Source: Malania oleifera
Taxonomy: Eukaryota > Streptophyta > Magnoliopsida > Santalales > Ximeniaceae
Reading direction: 5' to 3'
Assembly (NCBI RefSeq): GCF_029873635.1
Contig: NC_080423.1
Location: 107,741,988 to 107,805,987, forward strand
Length of the DNA stretch: 64,000 bases
Under the pieces are notes generated by a model. The model had not been told where the DNA came from. It did no database searches and saw only the letters and a list, made by a program, of their open reading frames with translations. Positions 1-11,300 of the stretch are shown one piece after another; the first letter of the stretch is position 1, and each line of letters starts with the position of its first letter. The position numbers were made by a program, and so were the translations under genes.

Positions 1-184
1 TAAATCCAATGTAAAAATATTTAATTTAATAACTAATTATTTAATTTATCTTAATTTAATTTAATTTTTTTAATTATTCTTATTATTTTTCCCACGTCAT
101 TCCTTTCATTTATTTATCTGTTATTTTATTTATTTATTTATTTATTAATTATTTTATTCATTTTAATTTTTTCGGGTCTTTACA
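1..184 (-). mobile_element. LTR start of an unidentified retrotransposon, running off the left edge
   Basis: On the minus strand an LTR-like start, TGTAAAGACCCGAAAA, begins exactly at 184 and leads into AT-rich sequence with TTTA/TTTAT runs. To its right is U3 sequence of a different LTR, so this looks like one LTR element inserted into another. The TG start and the 'GACCCGAA' opening resemble other Ty3-type LTRs in this window, but the other end and the target duplication lie outside. Assignment is tentative. Confidence 0.4.
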
Positions 185-537
185 TATACTATGGGATTCG
201 TCGACGAGCCACATCATCTCGTCGACGATTCCTGCAGAAAATTCGTCGACAAACTTCAACCCTTGTCGACGAATTTCAGGATTCTGAAAAACTTCTCTCG
301 GTATTTTCTCATTGACGAATCCTAGCCTCGTCGACGAGCTCTTGTTGTACCCTTGTCGACGAGTCCCCTGTATTCGTCGACAAGGAGCTGAAAAATTCTC
401 GGGAATATCCTTTCCAAAATGCAATGTCGTCGTAGAACGCGAACGTTTGTCGACAAAGTCGACTGCCTCCTTTTGTTTGCGGTTTCCATTTCCCTTTCTT
501 TTATTATTTAGATATCATTATTCTTCGGGTTGTTACA
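185..537 (-). repeat. Partial 3' LTR (U3) of the truncated chromovirus
   Basis: The LTR begins at 537 on the minus strand next to a purine tract. It contains several TCGTCGACGA-type CG palindromes, as do the U3 regions of the 5979 element. It is cut at 184 by the next element. Confidence 0.6.
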
Positions 538-790
538 TTCTCTCCCCCTTATAAAATTTCGTCCTCAAAATTTACTTTTCATGTAACTCGTCATCCCTTA
601 ACAAGAAAATGGTCTACTTATTTTATTACTTACCCTCACTTATGGCGGAGGAATACCGTGGTTACATTCCAAGTCCTAGGAGATTACATATACAAAATAA
701 AACTTCTCCTACAACTAAAACGTTACACTAATTAAACCATTACATGTACCTGCAAAAGAGATACTACCTAATTATTCACATTTTATATAT

Positions 791-1396
791 TTAAACTTCT
801 TGAAATAGATGCGGATACCTCTGCCTCATCTGCTCCTCGGATTCCTAAGAAGCCTCTTCAATAGCATGATTCCTCCACAAAACTTTTACCTGAGGAATCT
901 TCTTGTTACGTAGCTCTTGTACTTTCCTATTCAGAATCTGTATTGGCACCTCCTTATACACCAGTGAGTCACTAAGCTCTAACTCATCATAACTGATGAT
1001 ATGAGAAGGATCTAAGACGTATTTCCTCAACATAGTAACATGAAATACATCGTGGATCCTGGACAACAGAGGTGGCAAAGCTAGCCTGTAAGCTACCGAT
1101 CCCACTTTATCTAGAATCTCAAATGGACTGATAAACCTAGGACTAAGTTTACCCTTCTTTCCGAATCTCATAACTCCTTTCAATGGAGCTATCTTCAGAA
1201 ACACATGATCACCAGCATCGAATTCCAAATTCTTGCGATGATTATCGGCATAACTTTTCTGTCGGCTCTGAGCTGCACTAATCCTATCCCTGATAAGCTG
1301 AACCTTATCACGCACTTGCTACACAAGCTCTGGCCCCACTACTCACCGCTCACCCCCTTCATCCCAAAATAAAGGAGAACGACATCTCCTACTGTA
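791..1396 (-). pseudogene. Ty3 integrase C-terminus with chromodomain, broken
   Basis: This is the end of a Ty3 polyprotein. Integrase C-terminal residues include DHVFLKIAPLKG, SPRFISPFEIL and HDVFHVTMLRKYV, followed by a chromodomain core around VLWRNHAIEEAS. The frame is open from 1318 down to 845 and is interrupted by TAG at 1319-1321 (CAG expected before CAA) and by TAG at 845-847, where relatives have Trp; it then continues to a TAA at 791. The fragment starts abruptly at ~1396 where the LTR stub is joined. Chromodomains direct integration of these elements to heterochromatin. It is a relic with no catalytic core. Confidence 0.75.
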
Positions 1397-1480
1397 TAAA
1401 GTCGACTGCCTCCTTCTGTTTCCGATTTTCATTTCCCTTTCTTTTATTATTTAAATACCATTATTCTTCGGATCGTTACA
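1397..1480 (-). repeat. 85-bp stub of the 5' LTR
   Basis: The minus strand from 1480 reads TGTAACGATCCGAAG and then the same sequence as 537-450, including GGAGGCAGTCGAC. It is fused directly to integrase sequence at ~1397, marking one breakpoint of the internal deletion. Confidence 0.6.
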
Positions 1481-1670
1481 CCCTTTGTCCCATCTAGATT
1501 GTGAAGAGTTTTCATGTATTTTCTATGATTTAGGAGAGTGATTTTTTCCCACCTCTCCTCTCTCTGTTCTTTTTTTTGTTAGGGAGATTTTAAACTTCTT
1601 GCTTGTTTTCCTTTTATAAAGTTATCTTTCCTTAAAAAAGAAAAAAAAGAAAAAGAAGAAGAGATAGCTC
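1481..1670 (+). mobile_element. Possible LINE 3' end with A-rich tail
   Basis: A T-rich stretch (TTGTTAGGGAGATTTTAAAC, TTCCTTTTATAAAG) ends in an A/G-rich tail at ~1634-1666. The layout resembles plant L1 3' UTRs with a poly(A) tail. No coding remnant is present, so this is only a suggestion. Confidence 0.3.
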
Positions 1671-2075
1671 CCAAAATTTTATGAAGGAAAGAAAATTCTC
1701 AATATATATGTCACATGATCATTGGTTTATTGACTACCAAGTGAACCATCTTGAACCAACTTTATATCTAGGTTAACCTACCGACTATTACATATTCACA
1801 AAAGTTTTCAAAATACACATACTGCAAAGGATGGTAAAGGATTTGATCTGACACGTTGAGGATTTATATGGAAAGTACCTTGCCAACACCCCAAGCATAG
1901 TTCTATGTCAAATTTGGAAAAATATAAAAGAACATATACACGTGTGTTGTAGTATGTGGCTTATATCGAGTGGAACACATGTTGTAGTTATTACATTACT
2001 AGTAAAGAGTTAATGCATTCAAATCCATTTTCTATAGTTCTATTATGATGTAATAGCTAATATATTATGACCTAT
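1671..2075. other. No recognisable feature
   Basis: AT-rich sequence with no ORF, repeat or terminus that I can identify. It is the left host flank of the solo LTR. Confidence 0.5.
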
Positions 2076-2080
2076 TGATC
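2076..2080. repeat. Target-site duplication TGATC (left)
   Basis: TGATC directly precedes the LTR start TGATAGGTCACACCC and recurs at 20852-20856 directly after the LTR end. This defines a single 5-bp target duplication spanning 18.8 kb. Confidence 0.85.
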
Positions 2081-3310
2081 TGATAGGTCACACCCAGTTT
2101 TGATTATGACAAATACTCTTGGTACTGATGGCTGTGTTAAGGCTTGTATGTAGGTTCACTATGCAAGTGTATTCAGACTAAAATACATACCATGATGGCG
2201 TGCGGTGTTCATGCCAAAGAATGAAGAATTGTGTATTGTATTTGTATTCATTATTTCATTTCTTTATTCTGGGATGTAAATTTAATTATGGACCATGCAC
2301 TCCTATGGCTTGTAATAATTTGCATCATGTGTGGTAGGTAGGTATTCTCATGACAGACCCTAGTTGGACCTTAGGTACCTACATTTAGTACACAAGTCCT
2401 CAGCATCACTTATTATATCAGGGGAATCAATTCAGGCTAAAAATGAACTTAATGGAAAATATTGAGAGGGTTCGGGCAACCGAACCTATGCCGTGTAAAA
2501 CGGCTCGGTCGACTGAACAAGTCAATATGTTGACTTGGTGATTCGGGCACCCGAACCACTTTTGAGCGTATCTTTCTCGGGCACCTGAACCTATGTCAGA
2601 GCACTTTTCAACTACCCAGGTGACGGAATGATCACGTTCAAATTGGGCTCGGGTGACCGAAGTGGTTAGTTTGGTTAACCGAACTTGGGATCGAGCATCC
2701 AAACTAATGAATATTTGGCTATTGACTTTTATTCAGCCACCTGAGCAAAATTTTAGGTGACCGAACTATTTTAAAATGAATTTTTGACTGTATTTGTTCG
2801 GGCACCTGAACCTCTGGCCGGGCAATAAAACCTCGCGGGTTAAAATATTTTTTACCGATTTTTTAAATGGGGTAAACTGGGTTAATTTTCTTAATGGCTT
2901 TTGAAACAATTTTAATTATACCCATTGTGTCCCTAACAGTCAAAAAATCCTCTTTGCCTATAAATACCAGTTCATTTGTCTTAATTAGCAAGGATTAGCA
3001 AACCTGATTAAGGCAAAACTCTCTCAACATCCAAAACCCCATATTAACCAATACTACTTCAAAACACTCACATACTCCATTCTCTTGATCTTTTTAAGTG
3101 TTGTGAGTATCTCTGAGGCTATTGTGCTTAATTTCACCAGCTAAAACTCTCACTTGTATTATTGCTTGATTGATTTTCTTTGAGAGTTTAGCATTAAAGT
3201 TCTTCCACTGATTTCACTTAATAAATCTCGTGTGGGAAAACTTTGAGGGTTGTGGTTCTTACATTGTCATTGCAAGATACCAAACCTATATTTTTGTATG
3301 CAAAAATCCT
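2081..3310 (+). mobile_element. Copia-type solo LTR, left part
   Basis: The LTR starts TGATAGGTCACACCCAG, a form common in large Copia LTRs (SIRE/Maximus-like). It carries a GC-rich block of short inverted repeats at 2465-2830 (for example TTCGGGCACCCGAACC), a TATAAATA box at 2959, and continues to the CACTA insertion near 3280-3315. The rest lies at 20167-20851. Flanking 5-bp duplications and the absence of any internal retroelement sequence make it a solo LTR of about 1.9 kb. The exact breakpoint is uncertain because the left CACTA terminus is degraded. Confidence 0.7.
2959..2966 (+). promoter_or_regulatory. TATA box of the solo LTR
   Basis: TATAAATA lies ~130 bp after the GC-rich inverted-repeat block, where an LTR core promoter is expected. 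Confidence 0.5.
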
Positions 3311-3324
3311 TTTCAAAAAAACCT

Positions 3325-3640
3325 ATATTTAGTGACGACTTAGATATTCGTCACTACTAGTATGGTATTATTGACGAATTAGAAATTCATAACTACTAGT
3401 AGTTATTGGTGACGAATTAGAAATTCATCACTACTAGTATTGTATTATTGACGAATTAGAAATTCGTGACTACTAGTATGGTATTAGTGACGAATTAGAA
3501 ATTCTTCACTACTAATGTGGTATTATTGACGAATCAGAAATTCATCACTAATAGGAGCGGTATAAGTGACGAATTAGAAATTCACACTAATAATAAGGTA
3601 TTAGTGATGAATTTTAATCATTCACTAATAATTAGAAAAA
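3325..3640. repeat. Left subterminal repeat array of the CACTA element
   Basis: About ten units alternate GTGACGAATTAGAAATTC with its inverse AATTCATCACTACTAG, spaced ~30-60 bp. These are the presumptive transposase-binding subterminal repeats. CpG sites are often decayed (GACGAA to GATGAA). Confidence 0.7.
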
Positions 3641-4860
3641 TTAAACAATCTTTTATACTAATTTTATTTAATCATGAATTCTTATATAAAAATCTATAAT
3701 TACATTTTCGAATATATAAACTGAAACCATAATTACTACAAAATTCGTAAATCATTCAAAATTTCGAATTTAAATACAAATTCAATTAAAATGAAGAAAT
3801 AACATATGTTCAGATAACAACTATTATTTAAAAATATTCAAAATTCAAATAAAAATACTAATACAAATTTAAATTAAAATACAAAAACTCCATTTGTTCA
3901 AATAACAACAAAAATTATAAAGAAACAGTCAAAAGTTGCATCTGACGACTGTAGTACATGCATACATGCCATTATGCTAATGTTATGACAGCCGTGAATC
4001 CTACAAATTAAGAGTCATTAAAAATAATTTAGTATACCAAATCGAGGAGAGTTGACGCTTTGACACTAAGTATAATCAGGAAAAATAATTATATGATATA
4101 GCAAATTGGCATAGATTTCATAATCATGCATATTACATAATTTGTACGATAGTAATATCAATAATGAAAAATGTAACGTTGCATTTGAGAGCATAGATTT
4201 CAAACATTTGAATGGATTTGGAAAAATTTTAATACAATTTAATATCACATTTTATTTAAATTCAATGTAAATTCAAGTTCAAAGTGTCTCGAAACACGAA
4301 GAGCATAAAATTATATTGAAATTTATTAAAGTCTATTTAAATCTAAACTTAAGATGTAAAATGCATGCTTTGGAACGCAGCATGAGATTAGTTTATGGGG
4401 GATTTCCACAATGATTCAATGAGGTATGAGCATTGGGCGGGGAAGGGGATGCAGCGAATAAATCCAACTGGGGACACGTGTCCAATTAGCATGCTTTACT
4501 ATTTCGTAGACAAGCATTATTGCTCTACTTAATAAAACTCTAAACAGTGATTGTGGGGTTTGCAGAGGAGGGAAATGGGAAGATTCATGGAGAAAAAAGG
4601 TCATGAACTGGCATGAGCAAGTGTGTATTTTTTCAAGCCTTAATGAGAAAATATTATAACTAAGTAAAATATGTCAGTCAAATGGACATGAAATTGGTCA
4701 TTTGTTTGGGAGTTGAGAAAATTATGGAAAATAAAATATACCCTAGGCGCTTTCATCGGTGATCTCGTGCATGGACCATTTTTTTTCACTTTTTTTTGTT
4801 CTTTTCTACAGTGACATTGCAACCCATATGTCCAGACGAATCCCTAATTATGTCTTTTTC
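3641..4860. other. CACTA internal sequence without genes
   Basis: AT-rich, no credible ORF. The block near 3934-3960 (GTTGCATCTGACGACTGTAG) is found inverted at ~27285 in the second CACTA remnant, so it belongs to the transposon body. Confidence 0.5.
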
Positions 4861-5978
4861 AAATAATTATGAAAATGATGCTCCCTGTGAGTTATGTATA
4901 TATTCAACTTATGCGTTTTTCAAATTTTCAAATCCTCAGCCAAGTGTATATAATATTTTCAATGATTTCGGCACGACAATGAATGCTTTAAGTTTACCTT
5001 TCCAAAAACATATCAATGAATGTCCATTCTAAATGAACTAAGTCTACATTGCCTCATTTATTATGATTCCTAAGTTTCACTCATCCTTTTAAAAATATTT
5101 TAACATTAAACTAAATATATCTTTTGTTTAGGACTTTGAAAAATTTTAACGCAATTTCGGCAGCATGTCGTCTGTAAATTGGACGTTTTCCTATAAAATC
5201 TGCACCTGATAGGTTCAAATAGATCATTTATAAGAAGTTGAAGGCACACGAGAACCTATATCCACTACCAACATGCAATACACTAACTGCATCTGCCATG
5301 CATGAGGCATTCTAGCCTAGCATAAAATCGTGTAGCATATTCACGACAGTAATCCATGTAACCATATATTAAATTCAGAATACGAATAGAAGAGAACAGT
5401 AGATAATATTGAGTTCAGTGTAGTATTGTTATTCATCCAGACATTTGGACATGAACGATATGAGATGATGAGAGAATGTAATTTAAATAATTATGAAAGT
5501 GATGCTCCCTGTGATTTATGTATATATTCAACTTATGCGTTTTTCAAATTTTCAAATCCTCAGCCAAGTGTATATAATATTTTCAATGATTTCAGCACGG
5601 CAATGAATACTTTAAGCTTACCGGACCAAAAACATATCAATGAATGTTTGTTCTAAATGAACTAAGTCTACATTGCCTCATTTATTATGATTCCTAAGTT
5701 TCACTCATCATTTCAAAAATATTTTAACATTAAACTAAACATATCTTTTGTTTAGGACTTTGGAAATTTTTAACGCAATTTCGGCAACATGCCGTCTATA
5801 AATTGGATGTTTTCCCATAAAACATGCACCTGATAGGTTCAAATAGATCATTTATAAGAATTTGAAGGCACACGAGAACCTATATCCAGTACCAGCATGC
5901 AATACACATCAACTGCATCCGTCATGCAGGAGACATTCTAGATTAGCATGCAATCATGTAGCATATTCACGACAGTAA
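4861..5978. repeat. 624-bp tandem duplication in the CACTA body
   Basis: The sequence from 4861 repeats from 5485 (AAATAATTATGAAA, then GATGCTCCCTGTGA). The second unit is cut at 5978 by the Ty3 insertion and resumes at 15115 (ACATGTAACCATAT). A more diverged relative of part of the unit lies at ~17336-17600. Small ORFs in each unit are not conserved with each other over the full length and are not called as genes. Confidence 0.7.
5974..5978. repeat. Target-site duplication AGTAA (left)
   Basis: AGTAA at 5974-5978 and again at 15110-15114 brackets the Ty3 element. The neighbouring duplicate unit at ~5349 shows the uninterrupted sequence CAGTAATCCATGTAACC. Confidence 0.9.
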
Positions 5979-6208
5979 TGTGACAACCTGAATAAAAATG
6001 GTATTTAAAATAATAAAGAGGAAGGGAAATTATCAGAGGCCTCGTTGACGAACACAGGGGATTCATCGACGAGGGTATAAGAGGACCTCGTCGACGAAGG
6101 CCAGAATCGTCGATGAGGAAATACCGAGAGAGGTTTTGGAACAGTTTGAATTTCGTCGACGAGGAGTGTATTTTGTCGACGAAATTATTGAAGGACCCGT
6201 CGACGAAA

Positions 6209-6223
6209 TGACGTGGCACGTCA
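6209..6223. promoter_or_regulatory. Paired ACGT-core bZIP-type sites in the LTR
   Basis: TGACGTGGCACGTCA is an almost perfect inverted repeat with two ACGT cores, 13 bp upstream of the TATA box. TGACGTGG/CACGTCA are recognised by plant bZIP factors (TGA, ABRE-binding and UPR classes). In the 3' LTR the second half has decayed (13289-13303). Actual binding is inferred. Confidence 0.45.
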
Positions 6224-6236
6224 ACGAATCCAGTCC

Positions 6237-6244
6237 TATAAATA
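6237..6244 (+). promoter_or_regulatory. TATA box of the Tekay-like LTR
   Basis: TATAAATA follows the CG-palindrome block and precedes a CT-repeat leader. The same box is at 13317-13324 in the 3' LTR. Confidence 0.6.
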
Positions 6245-6945
6245 TCAAAAACCCAGATTTAAACTTCAAAATTTAGAAAAATTTCACTCTCTCTCTCTCT
6301 CTCCCTACGGTTTCTCTCTCTTCTCTCTTCGATTCCGGCTCCGTCACTTGCTGGATCGACAATCTGAAGCCACCTCGATGCTCCTGAAGAAGTTCTCTGC
6401 ATATCTGTCGAAGCGGATCATCGGCGGAACTCCGTTGAAAATCATCCCTGGGTTGAGGTAAGGTTTTTTATATCAAATTTGGTCTTGTCATAGTTGTAGG
6501 AAATGTCATTTACGAAGAAATACTGATGTTTAATTCTGAGGGTTGTCGTTTTTAGGGCATTGATTAGGAAACCCTACGGGTGTTAGACCGAGATTTTTAG
6601 AGGCTTTCTCAGTAGCCAAGTAAGGGAATAAACTTAAACAGTTATTTTTTCACGCAAATTACCATTATTTCTCAGCAAATTGATTTTCAGAAATACATGT
6701 ATTATATATGAATATTATTGAGTAAATGTATATTTGGGAAAATACTGCTGTATACAGGAATTACGATTTTAGATGGAACGTATAATTTAATTCAGCTTTA
6801 TGTGGCATGAGTATTATTTTTCATGAAATGTATTACGTTTCGGTAATTTTACGAATAAGCATGTTTTCAGGAATTACGTAATAATGCAGTATATGATGAT
6901 TTTGAAATACATGATAATTGATTTATTTTCAGAATGATATGTATG

Positions 6946-7112
6946 AGATGTTCGGCATGAGGCCGTATTTATGAAATGTTCGGCATGAGGCCGTATTTAT
7001 GAAACGTTCGGCACGAGGCCGTATTTATGAAATGTTCGGCACGAGGCCGTATTTGTGAAATGTTTGGCATGAGGCCGTAATTATGAAATGTTTGGCGCGA
7101 GACCGTATTTAT
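6946..7112. repeat. 28-bp minisatellite in the 5' LTR, 6 units
   Basis: Consensus GAAATGTTCGGCACGAGGCC then GTATTTAT. Units differ by C/T and G/A changes. The 3' LTR has seven units (14018-14213). Confidence 0.85.
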
Positions 7113-8019
7113 GAAATTATGAAAAAAATGCTATAATATCATGTATTATATGTTATCACAACCCGAATGTTAGTTTAGTTCAATTTTAAGAGCTCGGTAC
7201 CATAGCTATATAGATCAGATATCTATGTTCAGACTTGTGCTAACAACCCCACGAGGGGGTAGGAGATGGATAGTTAATGTGGCTTTCAGTGTAGAGTTGT
7301 AGACGTCCACCTAGCAGTCCGAACTAGGGTGCGGTGGGCCCATCGAACTTACAGACATTTTTGTCTCGGCAGTGGTCGGCCAACCATTGTCGGGTCCCGC
7401 CTTCAAGCTGCACAACCCGTCATGGGGGGTAATACATGACATTAGCTAGTTATTCATCCTAGGTATGTTTTTAGTATTATCAGATATAACAGACGATTTG
7501 TGAATGATATGAGTTACTAGAAAAATATGAAAGTATATGATGATTCAGTATGTTATGACGAATGTTTACAGATATATGAAATGTATTGTATATGTATAAC
7601 TGCATTATATATTCATGTTGCCACACAACTGTATTTAGTTTGTTTTCCCATTATTGAGATGTGTCTCACCCTCGAACTTAATTAATTTTTCAGGAGACCC
7701 TGAGAGACCGGTGGGTCGTGGTCGCCGTTGAGTGAGTTGAGCTTCCCTGCTAGAAGGGTAAGCTTTAATCTAGGATCAGGAGATTTTTATTATAAGATCC
7801 TAGGTCTATTTTGATGTTTTGGATATTGTATTCAAATACTGTATTTTGGGAATGTAGTAGACTCTGGTATTATGTAATTAATGGTTTGATGGATGTAATT
7901 TATTTTTACTGTTGCTTAGGTTTCTGCTGTTTATGTCAAGCTATCCCCGCTACGGGTTCGGGTTGATGTTATTATTATTTATGTTTATTATGTGATAAGT
8001 TAAGCAGGTCATTACAGTT

Positions 8020-8032
8020 TGGTATCAGAGCC
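8020..8032 (+). promoter_or_regulatory. Primer binding site, initiator tRNA-Met type
   Basis: TGGTATCAGAGCC lies 3 nt after the LTR end, complementary to the 3' end of plant initiator tRNA-Met, as is usual for chromoviruses. It would prime minus-strand DNA synthesis. Confidence 0.85.
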
Positions 8033-8332
8033 TAGGATACAAGGTTCTGTAGACTCGAGAATGCAGTAGTAATAATACCAGAGTATAGGATAAGAGAATT
8101 TGAGGTATGGTTCTAAAGTATAGATGCAGGACTTCCATGGTGGTTTGTGTGATTTTCCTAGGGTGATGATTTCAGGAAAGTCATTGTAAACTATCGTTGG
8201 GTTAGGTATGTAGGTTGTAGGATTGAACCTTGAATTAAGATCAGGAGAGATGAATTAATTAGGAGAATATACTATATGAGTTGAGTGATATGTATAGTGA
8301 AGGTGTTCTGAGTTAAGTTATTTGTTTTCAAG

Positions 8333-11300
8333 ATGGACCTTGGTGGCAATAGTACCCACGCTAGTGGGAGTGAGGGTGTTGGACCCTTAGGCACTGTGGG
8401 TAGTGATTCAGATGTCATCTTACGTAGCGTGGCACAACAGGTTATGATAGAAATTGTCAGGAGTTCGAAGGAACAAGGTGGTCCATCAGCAGGCCACAGT
8501 AGCTCAATCGAGAAGTTTATTAAGATGAATCCTCCTGCTTTCTCGGGAGGGACAGATCCTACAGTTGCTGAAAACTGGGTGCAGGAGATAGAGAAAGTGC
8601 TTACAGTACTACAGTGTTCGGAAGAGCAGAGGGTACTATTTGCCACATATAAACTGACTAGAGAGGCCGAGAGATGGTGGTTGACGGTGAGATTATTAAA
8701 GCAGCAAAGGACTGTACCCGTGGAGATTACGTGGGAAGGATTTAAAGAAATATTCTTCGACAAGTATTTTCTAGCCTCGTCCAAGGAGGCTAAGATTGAG
8801 GAGTTCCTGAATCTGAAGCAGGGATAACTATCAGTGCAGCAGTATGCAGTGAGGTTCATGGGGCTATCTCGCTTCACCCCGTACATCATTTCAGATGAGG
8901 TGAAGAAGGTACGACAGTTTGAAAGAGGTCTGAGGAGGGAAATATATAAGCAAGTGTCGATTCTGAAGTTGCAGGATTTTACTGAGCTGGTTGATGGGGC
9001 CATTATAGCAGAGATTGGAGAGCGGATGGAGATTGAGGAGCAGAGACAGAAGAAGAGATCCATACCTTCTGGTTCCCAACAGGGGATTGGACGTGGTTTG
9101 TGGAAGAGAGGTAGCTACTATAGAGATCAAAGGCAATAGACCGAGAATCGTGATTTTCAGGGTGTACAGCCACCTCCAGTTTGCCCGACTTGTGGGAAGA
9201 GGCACCTAGGGGAGTGTCGTGCCAGGATTTGCTATCGATGTGGGGAGACAGGGCATGTGATGAGGGATTTCCAGGCTCAAATTGGTGCTGCTTCTGCTCC
9301 TAGACCTGCTCGAGGAGGCTACCAAGCGCCACGTGGAGGCCAGCAGAGGAATATGGCCCTAGCCAGGGTTTTTGCTTTGACGCCAGGTGATGCTGAGACA
9401 GCCGGCGACATGGTGATAGGTACAGTTAATATGTTTTCATTTAAAGTTATTGCACTTTTTTATTTTGGTGCCACACATTCTTTTGTGTCCTTGGGATGTG
9501 TTAAATTGTGTGGGGTTGAAACACAATCACTAGATGTTGAGTTATTAGTGGCTACACCGACCGAATTAGTGGTGAGGTGTAGTAGGGTACTCCGTGGTTG
9601 TCCATTTGATGTTCAGGGGAGAATTTTATCTGCTAATTTGGTGGTGCTGGATATGCATGGATTTGATATCATCTTCAACATGGATTGGCTAACAGCTAAT
9701 TTCACTATTATAGACTATTGTGCAAGGAAAGTGATATTCAGACCTCCAGGGAAACCAGAATTCGGATTTATAGGGTCACGAGTGCAATCTTTACCTCAGA
9801 TGGTCTCAGCTATTCAGACAAGGAGGTTGCTCCAGAATGGCTATCTGGGATTCATGGCTTTTGTGAAGGAAATGTCAGAAAATGAATTGAAGCTTATCAA
9901 TACACCTGTGGTAAAAGAATTTACATATGTGTTACCAGATGAATTATCAGGTCTACCACCTGATCGTGAAGTAGATTTTCCTATTGATCTACTTTCAGGT
10001 ACAACGCCGATTTCTAAAGTACCGTACCGAATGATGCTAGCAGAATTGACAGAATTGAAAGATTAGTTGCAAGATTTACTTGATAAGGGCTTTATACAAC
10101 CTAGTGTATCGCCGTGGGGAGCTCCAGTGCTGTTTGTGAAGAAGAAGGACGGGTTTATGAGGATGTGTATAGATTACAAGGAGATTAATAAAGTAACAAT
10201 CAAGAACAAGTATCCTCTACCCCATATAGATGACTTATTTGACCAGCTCTAGGGTACACGGGTATATTCTAAGATCAATCTCAGGTTAGGTTACCTTCAG
10301 GTAAAGGTGAAAGCAGAAGATATATCGAAGACAGCTTTCAGGACCAGATATGGGCATTATGAGTTTCTTGTTATGCCATTTGGTCTGACAAATGCTCTTA
10401 TGATATTTATGGATTTGATGAATAGGATTTTTCATCCATATTTATATCAGTTTGTGGTCGTTTTTATTGATGATGTACTGGTCTATTTGAGGAGCTATGA
10501 GGAGCATGAGATACATTTGAGACAGCTCTTGCAGATGCTTAGGGAGAAGAAGTTGTATGCAAAATTCAGTAAATGTGAATTCTGGCTTGAGAAAGTTATG
10601 TTTTTGGGGCATGTTATTTCAGGGGATGGAATTTCTGTAGATCCTAGTAAGATTGAGGCGGTAGTGAATTGGGCTAGATCGAGGAACGTACAGAAGATCA
10701 GGAGTTTCTTGGGGTTAGCCGTATATTATCGTCGTTTTTTCAAGGGATTCTCAGCTTTATCTGGACTTCTGACATGACTGACTAGGAAGAATGCTAGATT
10801 TGAATGGGACGACAACTATGAGCAGAGTTTTCAAGAATTGAAGCAGTGGCTAGTCACAGCGCCAGTACTGATCATTCTGTCTTTGGGTGAGGGTTATACT
10901 ATCTACAGCGATGCGTCCTTGAAAGGACTTAACTGTGTGTTGATGTAGCATGGTAGGGTAGTGGCATATGCATCTAGACAGTTGAAAGAGTATGAAAAGA
11001 ACTACCCTACCCACAATCTTGAATTGGCTGCAGTGGTACACGCATTGAAAATTTGGAGGCATTACCTGCACGACGAGCAATGTGAGATTTTCTCTGATCA
11101 CAAGAGCTTAAAGTGTTCCTTCACCCAAAAGGAATTGAATATGAGGCAGAGAAGGTGGTTAGAGTTGATTAAGGATTTTGACTGTACTATTAGTTACCAC
11201 CCAGGGAAAGCAAATGTGGTAACTGATGCACTGAGCAGGAAGTCTGGGAAATCAGCGTTGATGGCTATGGAGATCCAGCATCCTATCATGATGGATCTAG

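Larger units (their letters stand above)
185..1480 (-). mobile_element. Internally deleted Tekay-like Ty3 chromovirus remnant
   Basis: Read on the minus strand this is: the first ~85 bp of an LTR (1480-1397), an abrupt join into the C-terminal third of integrase plus chromodomain (1396-791), a short 3' tail, a polypurine tract (552-538) and the start of the 3' LTR (537-185). Both LTR starts read TGTAAC and carry the same CCGAAGAATAATG stretch. Everything from the rest of the 5' LTR through gag, protease, RT and most of integrase is missing, a typical illegitimate-recombination deletion. Its integrase end and tail match the complete element at 5979-15109. Confidence 0.7.
5979..8016 (+). repeat. 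5' LTR of the Tekay-like element
   Basis: 2038 bp, TGTGACAACCTG to CATTACA. It contains a CG-palindrome-rich U3 (6030-6230), a TATA box (6237), a CT-rich leader and a six-unit 28-bp minisatellite (6946-7112). It pairs with the 3' LTR of 2051 bp; the visible differences are mostly transitions at CG sites plus minisatellite copy number. Confidence 0.92.

Noticed and set aside
8272..9205. Long minus-strand ORFs (263 and 104 codons)
   Set aside because: Antisense shadows of the Ty3 gag frame on the plus strand.
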